Notes under the pieces: generated by a model
Database searches by the model: none
Seen by the model: the letters and a program-made list of their open reading frames with translations, nothing else
What the model was told of the DNA's origin: nothing
DNA from: Nanobdellota archaeon
Lineage (GTDB): Archaea > Thermoproteota > Nitrososphaeria > Nitrososphaerales > Nitrosopumilaceae
Length of the DNA: 12,151 nt
Reading direction: 5' to 3'
Assembly (NCBI GenBank): GCA_012030815.1
Contig: JAAUVF010000010.1
Span: 1 to 12,151 of the forward strand
Shown here: piece after piece, positions 6,515 through 12,151 of the stretch
Layout of the letters: each line of letters opens with the position of its first letter
Position numbering within the stretch: the stretch's first letter is position 1
Position numbers and translations under genes: made by a program

Positions 6515-6520
6515 TTTAAA
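6515..6520. promoter_or_regulatory. Palindromic TATA element between trpS and pheS
   Basis: TTTAAA is its own reverse complement, extended on one side as GGTTTAAAAAG. It lies 25-30 nt before the pheS ATG (6545) and 22-27 nt before the trpS ATG (6493). A single TBP site could therefore serve both directions, with BRE flanks setting the balance. Confidence 0.45.
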
Positions 6521-6544
6521 AAGTCTTTTTCAGTCTTTCTGCTG

Positions 6545-7936
6545 ATGTCACAAGTCCTTCATGAGATTGAAAAAAAATCATTGCCTCTTTGAAAATCACT
6601 GTAAAACAAACTCCTGAACAACTCGAAAAATCTACTAATTTATCACCTGATCAAATACGACGTGGAATAGAGTGGCTTAAACTAAAGGAATTAGCTAATG
6701 TCACTGAATCTCAAACAGTAAGTATATCCCTTGGAAAAAATGGATTGGAATCATTTCAAAAGGGATTACCTGAAAGAAGATTACTTGATTTACTAAAAAA
6801 TGAATCAAAAAAATTACCGGATCTCCAAAAAGAACTTGGTAGTGTTTTTTGGTCCTGCTATGGGATTAGCAAGAAAAAATAATTGGGTAGACACAGTTGA
6901 AGAAAAAATCTTTCTAAAAAATTCCCCAACTGTACTTCCAGGAGAAAAAACTCTAAAACAAATTGGAGAAAATAAAATATCTAAAAATGAAATTGATGTA
7001 GACGATCTATCCTGTATTTTAAAAAGACCTGATTTTATTATTGAGAATGTAATAAAGACAAAAGAAATATCATTAACAGAAAGTGGTAAATCTGTTGAAA
7101 TAACTACTGGTTTATCAGGCGAAATTAATGTTGAATCAAAAGTACCTGATGTATTTGTTGCACGAACTCACCCTCTCAAGGATACTATTGATGAAATTCG
7201 TGAGATCTTTGTTACTTTAGGATTCACAGAAATTATTGGTAATATGACACAACCTAGCTTTTGGAACTTTGATGCACTGTTTACTCCTCAAGATCACCCT
7301 GCACGAGAACTACAAGACACATTTTATCTTGATGGTATATCTGCAAAAAAAATTGGAACATCAGAACAAATTAAAAAAATTTCTGAATCTCATAAAAAAG
7401 GATGGAGATACTATTGGGACATTAATGAAGCCAGAAAAATGGTTCTTCGAACCCATACAACATGTGTAACAATTAAGCATCTTGCAGAAAACAAGCCTGA
7501 TGAAGCCAGAGTATTCTCTCTTGGACGTGTATTTAGAAACGAAAAAGTAAGCTACAAACATCTTGTAGAATTTAATCAAATTGAAGGAGTTGTAGTTGGA
7601 AAAAATGCAACTTTGCGTGATTTAATGGGAATACAACGAGAATTTTACAGACGAATTGGGATTACAAAAATCAAATTCTGGCCTACATTCTTTCCATATA
7701 CAGAACCGTCGCTCCAAACAATGGTCTATAATGATCGATTAGAAAAATGGGTTGAACTATTTGGTATGGGTATTTTTAGACCAGAAGTAACAAAACCACT
7801 TGGAATAACAAAACCTGTTTTAGCTTGGGGTGGTGGTATTGAAAGAATTGCAATGCTAAAATATGGACTAGATGATGTTCGAGAATTTTACAACAATAAT
7901 TTAAGTTGGTTAAGGAGTACAACAAAATGCCAGTAG
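6545..7936 (+). CDS. pheS: Phenylalanyl-tRNA synthetase alpha subunit (two frameshifts)
   Basis: This is the catalytic subunit of the (alpha-beta)2 class II enzyme that charges tRNA-Phe. The N-terminal wHTH is seen as 'EQLEKSTNLSPDQIRRGIEW'. The class II core follows: HPARELQDTFYL, motif 2 at about 7525-7590 (VFRNEKVSYKHLVEFNQIEG) and motif 3 at about 7820-7860 (LAWGGGIERIAML). The ATG at 6545 reads MSQVLHEIEKK and soon stops. One added A in A6570-6577 (giving EKKIIASLKIT) or one added T in T6588-6590 (giving EKKSLPLLKIT) restores the frame. A second break is repaired by removing one T from T6845-6850 (ELGSVFGPAMGLARKN). The composite is about 463 aa, a normal archaeal length. It overlaps pheT by 10 nt. 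The breaks are probably read errors. Confidence 0.93.
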
Positions 7937-9562
7937 TTGAATTATCATACTCTAGACTCCAAAAACTAATTGGAAAAGTTTCAAAAAAACAAATCTCTAA
8001 CTCCCTTCCTTTTTTAGGATTAGATATCGAGTCTGAAGACAAAGATTTGGTAAGAGTAGAGTATAGCCCGAATCGACCTGATTATTCTACTGATTTAGGT
8101 ATTGTACTTGGTTTGCAAGGTCTGCTTGGAATTAAAACTGGAATTGTAAAATTAAACATAAAAAAATCAAATAACTATGCTATTCATGTAGATCCATCTG
8201 TCTCTAAAATTAGACCGTTTGTCACTGGAATAATTGCAAAAATGGTAGAATTGATGATAATATGATTAAACAATTAATGGCAATGCAAGAAGATCTTCAT
8301 TTTGGAATTGGAAGAAAAAGAAAAAAATCCTCTATTGGAATTCATGATTTGGATAAAATTGTTTTTCCATTAAAATACACTACAGCAAAAAGAGAACACA
8401 AATTTACTCCATTAAATTCAAGTAATGATCTCACAATATCTGAAATTCTTAGTAATACTACTATAGGGAAAGATTATGGTTCTATTCTTGGAAATTCGTC
8501 GCAAATCCCTCTTATTTTAGATTCAAAAAAACAAACTGTATCATTTCCTCCTATAATCAACGCAGCTGTAACAACTGTTACAACAAAAACAAAAAATCTC
8601 TTTGTTGAAGTTACCGGAATTAACAAAGATGATGCTGAAGATATGCTTTCTGTAGTTGCCACAATACTTCAGACTGCTGGATTTACGCTTACATCTACAA
8701 AAATTTCTGGGGCAAAAAATACCTCACCAAAATTAGAATCAAGAAAAATATCGATTAATTCAGATTTAGTTAATCAAACACTTGGATTAAATCTCACTAA
8801 TTCTCAGATTATTTCTTCTCTAAAAAATCTAGACTAGATGCTACATTAAAAGGCAAAAATATTATTTGTACAGTTCCTTCTTACCGCTTTGATATATTTG
8901 GTCCGATGGATTTAGTTGAAGAAGTTTCATTAGGTTATGGTATACAAAAATTAGAACCAATTTTATCACCATCACAAACTTTGGGACAGTCAAATCCAAC
9001 TTCATTGAAACTCAAATCTATTAGTTTGACATTAGTTGGACTTGGATATTCAGAAGCACTCAATTCAAGCTTGACAAGTAAAAGAGTTCTCTATGAGATG
9101 ACAAACAGAGAACCAATTAACGCAATCTCGGTATTAGATTCAAAAAGTCAAGAGCATACCATTTTACGAGATTCTATTCTCCCTGGATTACTAGAAAATC
9201 TTTCAAGAAACATTCATGCTGCATATCCTCAGAAATTATTTGAAACAGGTACTGTTTTTTCTAAAGGAGAACCTGTTAATGAAACAATTAATCTTGCAGG
9301 AATTAGTGCACATCAAGATGCAGCTTTTACTGAAATTAAATCGATTTTACAATCTGCATTGAAAACTGCATTTAATCTAGAAATTGAAACAAAAACTTTT
9401 TCACACCCAATATTTGAAGATGGAAGAACTGCTTCAATTTCAGTAAATGGCAAAACAATTGGCATTATTGGGGAAATTAACTCAAAAACAATTGAAAATT
9501 ACAAGATACGTGTTCCAGTAGTAGGGTTTGAGGTTCATCTTTCTGAACTGATATTTGATTGA
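7927..9562 (+). CDS. pheT: Phenylalanyl-tRNA synthetase beta subunit (two frameshifts, three pieces)
   Basis: The beta subunit supports the active site and binds tRNA-Phe. Start ATG at 7927 (MPVVELSYSRLQKLIG) lies inside the end of pheS; the frame also reads back to a TTG at 7906, but the family starts with this Met. Domain marks: EYSPNRPDYSTDLG near 8060-8100 (B1/B3-B4 entry) and the B5 signature RFDIFGPMDLVEEVSLGYG near 8890-8940, then the B6-B7 catalytic-like fold ending at 9562. The frame breaks twice. One added A in A8238-8242 gives IIAKNGRIDDNMIKQ, and one added A in A8822-8827 gives LKKSRLDATLKGK. The corrected length of about 545 aa is typical of archaeal/eukaryotic PheT; there is no N-terminal EMAP/B2 domain, as usual for this type. 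Translational coupling with pheS is indicated by the overlap. Confidence 0.93.
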
Positions 9563-9589
9563 TTTTTTAATTATCTGTAATTGTTTTTT
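9563..9589 (+). terminator. T-tract terminator after pheT
   Basis: Two runs of six T (9563-9568 and 9584-9589), separated by AT-rich sequence, follow the pheT stop immediately. This matches archaeal U-tract termination. Confidence 0.4.
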
Positions 9590-9651
9590 AGAATTAACTC
9601 TTAATCTGTGCTTAGTTATTCTATGTCTTTGAATAATTACAATCAATGGTT

Positions 9652-9841
9652 TTTAGCATAGCTAAATCTATAGTTAAACGCCCAAGAGCAGGCACATAGA
9701 CGGATTAGGATGATGATGATCGTATTGATACCAATGATTTCTAATTCACCCAGATGTGCTACAATGTGGGCAACCCCGGTTAGAAAACCCAAGGAGGTTT
9801 CGGCTAAAATACCAATGATCTTGCGCGAGTCAGAACCGGGG
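9652..9841 (+). ncRNA. Candidate structured RNA, about 190 nt, unknown class
   Basis: The gap between pheT and the EVE gene is about 336 nt and contains a segment clearly richer in GC than its surroundings. Helices read by eye: TTTAGC/GCTAAA (9652-9657/9661-9666); TCTAT/ATAGA (9667-9671/9696-9700) with GCC/GGC inside; GGATTAG/CTAATTC (9702-9708/9741-9747) with an inner ATC..ATTG/CAAT..GAT hairpin; CCCA/TGGG (9749-9752/9767-9770); CCCCGGTT/AACCGGGG (9774-9781/9834-9841), which encloses AAACC/GGTTT (9785-9789/9796-9800). Two helices need G-U pairs only on the plus strand, favouring that orientation. No RNase P, SRP, 5S, tRNA or C/D-box hallmarks were recognised. It could also be a 5' regulatory RNA of the next gene or a small inverted-repeat element. 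Confidence 0.5.
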
Positions 9842-9898
9842 AACATTTACCAATTTTAAATCGTAAAACATATCATAACGGTATTAATTCTGAATATT

Positions 9899-10315
9899 GT
9901 GAATTATTGGTTAGCTAAACAAGAACCTAGCGGGCCAAGAGGATATAGTTTTGAAACACTCAAAAAAGATAAAAAAACAGTCTGGGATGGAGTTCATAAT
10001 AATTTAGCACTAAAACATATGCGTGAAATAAAAAAAGGTGATCTTATTTTATTTTATCATACTGGTGATGAGCGACAAGTTGTTGGTATAATGGAGGTAA
10101 CTTCAAATCCATATCCAAATCCAAAAGAAGAAAATAAGCGATTCATTGTATTTGATGTAAAATATAAAAAATCATTAAATCGATCAGTCACTTTAGATGA
10201 GATAAAAAAACAGAAAAAATTTCAAAATTGGGAACTCATTCGTATTTCTAGATTATCTGTAATGCCCGTACCAAAGCAAATTTGGGATACTATTATTGAT
10301 ATTTCCCAAAACTAA
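9899..10315 (+). CDS. EVE domain protein (PUA-like, THYN1/COG2947 family)
   Basis: The single-domain protein of 138 aa begins at GTG 9899 (MNYWLAKQEP). Family hallmarks in order: YWLAKQEPSGPRGYSFETLK at the start, TVWDGVHNNLALKHMREIK with the conserved 'W.GV.N..A...MR.MK.GD' pattern, GDLILFYHTG, VVGIMEV and the C-terminal 'RISRLSVMPVPKQIWDTI' segment. EVE domains are PUA-like folds that bind modified bases in DNA or RNA; some are tied to restriction of modified DNA and others to RNA modification. No partner nuclease or helicase is fused or adjacent here, so a housekeeping nucleic-acid role is more likely. TATA-like CATATCATAA lies about 21-30 nt upstream. Confidence 0.9.
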   Translation: MNYWLAKQEPSGPRGYSFETLKKDKKTVWDGVHNNLALKHMREIKKGDLILFYHTGDERQVVGIMEVTSNPYPNPKEENKRFIVFDVKYKKSLNRSVTLDEIKKQKKFQNWELIRISRLSVMPVPKQIWDTIIDISQN

Positions 10316-10330
10316 GTTCAGCATAATCGG

Positions 10331-10338
10331 TTTATTGA
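10331..10338 (+). promoter_or_regulatory. TATA-like box for the Lrp/AsnC effector protein
   Basis: TTTATTGA is 26-33 nt before the ATG at 10364. This supports that Met rather than the TTG at 10349 as the start. Confidence 0.4.
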
Positions 10339-10363
10339 TATAGTCGTTTTGTTTAATGAATAC

Positions 10364-10603
10364 ATGGCAACAGCTTATGTTTTAATAAACTGTGAACTAG
10401 GTTCTGAAGAGGCTATTATACAGCAACTAAAGGGTCTAGATGGTGTGAAGGAAGTTCATGGCACTTTCGGAGCATATGATATCTTAGCCAAGATTGAATC
10501 TGATACTGTTGAAAAACTCAGAGAAACAATTACTTGGAAGATCAGAAAAATTGAAAAGATTAGATCCACTCTAACCCTTATGGGTATAGAAGGTCAATCA
10601 TAA
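10364..10603 (+). CDS. Stand-alone Lrp/AsnC effector (RAM) domain protein, 79 aa
   Basis: MATAYVLINCELGSEEAIIQ is the start of an AsnC_trans_reg/RAM fold. VKEVHGTFGAYDILAKIE is the classical glycine-containing turn with 'G.yDi' that forms the ligand pocket, and the protein ends with 'IEKIRSTLTLMGIE'. The N-terminal DNA-binding HTH of full Lrp proteins is absent. Such half-size proteins (SraA/RAM) form rings and sense amino acids or modulate full-length Lrp regulators. Thaumarchaea carry many of them, so this copy is ordinary for the group. The target and ligand are unknown. Confidence 0.9.
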   Translation: MATAYVLINCELGSEEAIIQQLKGLDGVKEVHGTFGAYDILAKIESDTVEKLRETITWKIRKIEKIRSTLTLMGIEGQS

Positions 10604-10621
10604 ACATTCTTTTTTCTTACC

Positions 10622-11203
10622 ATGATTTTACATTTTATTTTTGTAATAAAAGAAGAGGATCTTGATAAACGCAAATCTGAATTTGCATATATTCAACAAA
10701 TGGGAAATTTTTACAAAGTTTGGATTAAAGAAAAATTTGGTAAAGATTTTGAAGTTAAATGTGATGAATTAATTACAAAACCTAGAAGTCTTTTTCAAAA
10801 ATTAGATACCCATACACTTCTAAAAGATCATCAACAAAGAGGAACTGAAATTTATCATTTCTATCTTTGTCATTTTAAACCCTTATGGACTGATTGTACA
10901 TGTGAAGGATACCATGCTGAAAACTTTAGTATGGTTTGGTGGCAACCTCAAAAAGATAATTTTGATACATTGTTTCTTGCAGAAAAAAACTGTACAACTG
11001 TTTCTCATGTATTAGCACATGAATTACTACGAACATTAGGACATAAAAAATTTCGAGAAGTTGTTCATGACATTTGGACTAAGCATTTCTATGATCAATT
11101 AGAATTTGAACAATATGGGACTGACTTTAAAAAAACAGAAGGAAAACCCATGTTCCTTACAATTGATACATCTACTATTAAAATAAAAATAAAAATTAGT
11201 TAA
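10622..11203 (+). CDS. Protein of unknown function with HELLR-x2-GH motif, 193 aa
   Basis: Not assigned. Its most striking part is 'SHVLAHELLRTLGHKKF' (residues 128-144) and then VVHDIW (147-152). H133-E134, G140, H141 and H149 recall a zinc-peptidase active-site helix (HExxHxxGxxH), but the second metal His is Arg137 and the third position is Lys143. Upstream, C92-x-C94 and H98 (DCTCEGYH) and a Trp-rich stretch (MVWWQPQ) may form another metal site. The chain starts with a hydrophobic strand (MILHFIFVIK) and has no signal peptide. The start ATG is 19 nt after the Lrp-domain stop, so the two could be cotranscribed. Either an inactivated zincin-like fold or a different family with its own metal use; I favour neither strongly. 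Confidence 0.7.
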   Translation: MILHFIFVIKEEDLDKRKSEFAYIQQMGNFYKVWIKEKFGKDFEVKCDELITKPRSLFQKLDTHTLLKDHQQRGTEIYHFYLCHFKPLWTDCTCEGYHAENFSMVWWQPQKDNFDTLFLAEKNCTTVSHVLAHELLRTLGHKKFREVVHDIWTKHFYDQLEFEQYGTDFKKTEGKPMFLTIDTSTIKIKIKIS

Positions 11204-11204
11204 T

Positions 11205-11222
11205 TAAAATATTTTTTATATT
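11205..11222 (+). terminator. AT-rich U-tract between convergent genes
   Basis: A run of six T (11212-11217) in an AT-only stretch follows the 11203 stop. The convergent minus-strand gene ends at 11229, so this small gap may serve both. Confidence 0.3.
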
Positions 11223-11228
11223 CTAAAA

Positions 11229-11859
11229 TCAGCATTTTGTTACTGAATAAATATTGTTTTCAAAATTTGCAGTTTTGAAATCAAGTTTATTTTCAATGTC
11301 ATGTGTTCTAGATTTACTTAAATTTTCAAGCTCTACTAATGCATCTCCTCTAAATCCAACTGAAGAACCATAGATTGCATCACTTAACATGGTTCCGTGA
11401 TCACCTTTCTTGATATCATCTACCATTCATAGAAACGTGTAGTCTCTTTTTTATTCACTGGATTACCTGTGGCTTTGTTTACTGCAACAGCAATATACAT
11501 TCCATTATTTTTACAGCGACAGGAATTTTATGATTTGTTCCACTTGCTCCTGGTATTGTTTCATTTACTAAAACTTCACATTTATGATACATGCTAGAAA
11601 CATATGCATAGAATCTATACTGTGCATATTTTCCTGCACCGTCTTCTTCACATCCGACAAATACTTTGTGTAAAAGTTCTAAAGCATCATCATTCATACT
11701 TTGCAATCTATCATCAATTCTTCCTCTTTCCAAAAGTTCAGATTTACATTCTTTTGCGATCAAAACTAAAATGAAATCTGGTAAATTATAATTTTTAAGA
11801 GCTGCAACAAATGCTCCTGCTTGAGACATTCCAAATTTTGGAAAACCCTTATTGACCAT
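11229..11859 (-). CDS. Unknown conserved-looking protein, about 209 aa (two frameshifts)
   Basis: ATG at 11857-11859 (MVNKGFPKFGMSQAGAFVAAL) starts a 126-aa frame that ends abnormally in MECILLLQ. One added A at plus T11508-11512 gives AVKNNGMYIAVAVNKATGNP and runs to a stop just before 11426. One more base near plus 11427-11428 (TGAATGG to TGAAATGG) would join TTRFYE to MVDDIKKGDHGTMLSDAIYG and the end at 11229. The second repair is less certain: the last part could be a separate 65-aa frame. N-terminal helices (LLERGRIDDRLQSMNDDALE) and Cys residues are seen, then a beta-rich block. The 'IAVAVNK' strand followed by a helix and 'YGSSVGFRGDALVELENL' loosely resembles a restriction-endonuclease-like core, but a catalytic D/E-x-K set is not evident. 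TATA-like AT-rich sequence lies at about 11876-11888. Function unknown. Confidence 0.6.
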
Positions 11860-11944
11860 TTGGATACCTCAATTTAGAATATTTATTATTGTTCAACAAT
11901 CAATTAGTAAGCTACTTTTGGTTTATAATTGTTAAGAAATTTAC

Positions 11945-12013
11945 ATGCCTACTACAATATTTGCTAAAATGTTTGCTAAAATGTTTGAATTGCAAATATT
12001 AAATTCCAGTTAA
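11945..12013 (+). other. Possible 22-aa frame containing a 12-bp tandem repeat
   Basis: The ATG at 11945 opens MPTTIFAKMFAKMFELQILN then SS and a stop. A strong TATA-like TTTATAAT sits at 11922-11929, only 16-23 nt before this ATG, so the transcript probably starts at or after it and may instead be the leader of the aconitase gene at 12028. No evidence of translation beyond the frame itself. Confidence 0.2.
11960..11983 (+). repeat. Tandem repeat TTTGCTAAAATG x2
   Basis: Two perfect adjacent 12-bp copies (11960-11971 and 11972-11983), followed by a partial TTTG. The unit length keeps any frame open, and in one frame it reads FAKM twice. It lies in the leader before the aconitase start. Confidence 0.8.
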
Positions 12014-12027
12014 ATTGACTAACTAAT

Positions 12028-12151
12028 GTGGAAATAGACACAACTCCAGAATTTGTAACTCGTATTTACAACAAATCACGTGAAAATATTCAAAAATATA
12101 GAAAAATAATTGGCAGACCATTAACCCTTACTGAAAAAATACTATCTGGGC
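12028..12151 (+). CDS. acn: Aconitate hydratase, N-terminal fragment (runs off the window)
   Basis: GTG at 12028 starts a frame reading MEIDTTPEFVTRIYNKSREN, then IQKYRKIIGRPLTLTEKILS to the edge. The 'GRPLTLTEKIL.G' block is the conserved N-terminal signature of aconitases (compare GRPLTYAEKVLYGH in characterised members). Aconitase is a 4Fe-4S enzyme that converts citrate to isocitrate in the TCA cycle. Only 41 residues are visible, so the cluster-binding cysteines lie outside the window. A TATA-like TTTATAAT at 11922-11929 predicts a leader of roughly 75 nt, unlike the leaderless genes nearby. Confidence 0.8.
   Translation, partial: MEIDTTPEFVTRIYNKSRENIQKYRKIIGRPLTLTEKILSG

Noticed and set aside
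7269..8042. Extra frames on both strands within pheS and the start of pheT (7269-7469, 7361-7579, 7776-8042)
   Set aside because: Shadows of well-supported synthetase frames.
8474..8662. Minus-strand 62-aa frame
   Set aside because: Antisense of pheT.
8822..8837. Programmed frameshifting in pheT
   Set aside because: A homopolymer is present, but no known archaeal PheT uses recoding and the same kind of break recurs in unrelated genes across the window.
5385..9562. Pseudogenes or split multi-gene synthetases
   Set aside because: All conserved motifs survive and single-base changes at runs restore normal lengths, so decay or gene fission is less likely than error.
9705..9770. C/D-box sRNA suggested by ATGATGATGAT
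   Set aside because: A C-box-like ATGATGA is present, but no CTGA D box follows within the expected 50-60 nt.
9643..9846. Minus-strand 67-aa frame in the pheT-EVE gap
   Set aside because: It coincides with the helix-rich block, has no family resemblance or upstream TATA at the right spacing, and its hydrophobicity is explained by the underlying GAT-rich and stem sequence.
1..12151. CRISPR array, insertion sequence, integrase site or defence island
   Set aside because: No regularly spaced repeats, transposase motifs, long terminal inverted repeats or defence gene clusters were found; the EVE protein stands alone.

Overview
The window looks like chromosome of a low-GC, marine-type ammonia-oxidising archaeon (Thaumarchaeota/Nitrososphaerota, Nitrosopumilus-like). 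This rests on archaeal-type CoaD (phosphopantetheine adenylyltransferase), TrpRS and PheS/PheT, tRNAs without an encoded CCA, TATA-like boxes about 22-30 nt before start codons (leaderless transcripts), no clear Shine-Dalgarno sites, and several short proteins of a thaumarchaeal style. No plasmid, phage, IS or CRISPR signature is visible.

Layout. 1-94 (-) is the start of a small protein that runs off the left edge. 190-1084 (+) is a winged-helix regulator with a degenerate cobalamin-binding module. 1091-1165 (-) is tRNA-Ile(GAU), 1199-1753 (-) a thioredoxin-fold protein and 1834-1907 (+) tRNA-Ala(UGC). 1984-2091 (+) encodes a 35-aa membrane peptide. 2216-3277 (+) is a secreted protein with FxLYD-like modules. 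3311-3784 (+) is CoaD, followed by an unknown gene. 4248-4955 (+) is a zinc-ribbon/HNH-like protein and 5019-5102 (+) a 27-aa membrane peptide. 5104-6493 (-) holds an unknown small protein and TrpRS. 6545-9562 (+) is the pheST operon, divergent from TrpRS and sharing one palindromic TATA element with it. 9563-9898 has no gene but contains a GC-richer segment that folds into several helices, a candidate structured RNA. 9899-11203 (+) carries an EVE-domain protein, a stand-alone Lrp/AsnC effector domain and a HELLR-motif protein. 11229-11859 (-) is an unknown protein, and 12028-12151 (+) is the start of aconitase.

The main caveat is reading-frame quality. At least nine places, mostly mononucleotide runs, have one base too many or too few. 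They split TrpRS, PheS, PheT, the regulator, the secreted protein and the last minus-strand gene. In each case a one-base change restores a continuous, family-typical protein. Because such changes hit essential aminoacyl-tRNA synthetases repeatedly, sequencing or assembly error is much likelier than gene decay. Affected genes are annotated as composites, with the break points given.

The genes mainly serve translation (two tRNAs, TrpRS, PheRS), CoA biosynthesis (CoaD) and central carbon metabolism (aconitase), with small regulators and unknown proteins between them. I see no multi-gene defence or mobile system. The parts most likely to be undescribed are the structured RNA at about 9652-9841, the B12-like regulator, the zinc-ribbon/HNH protein and the tiny membrane proteins.
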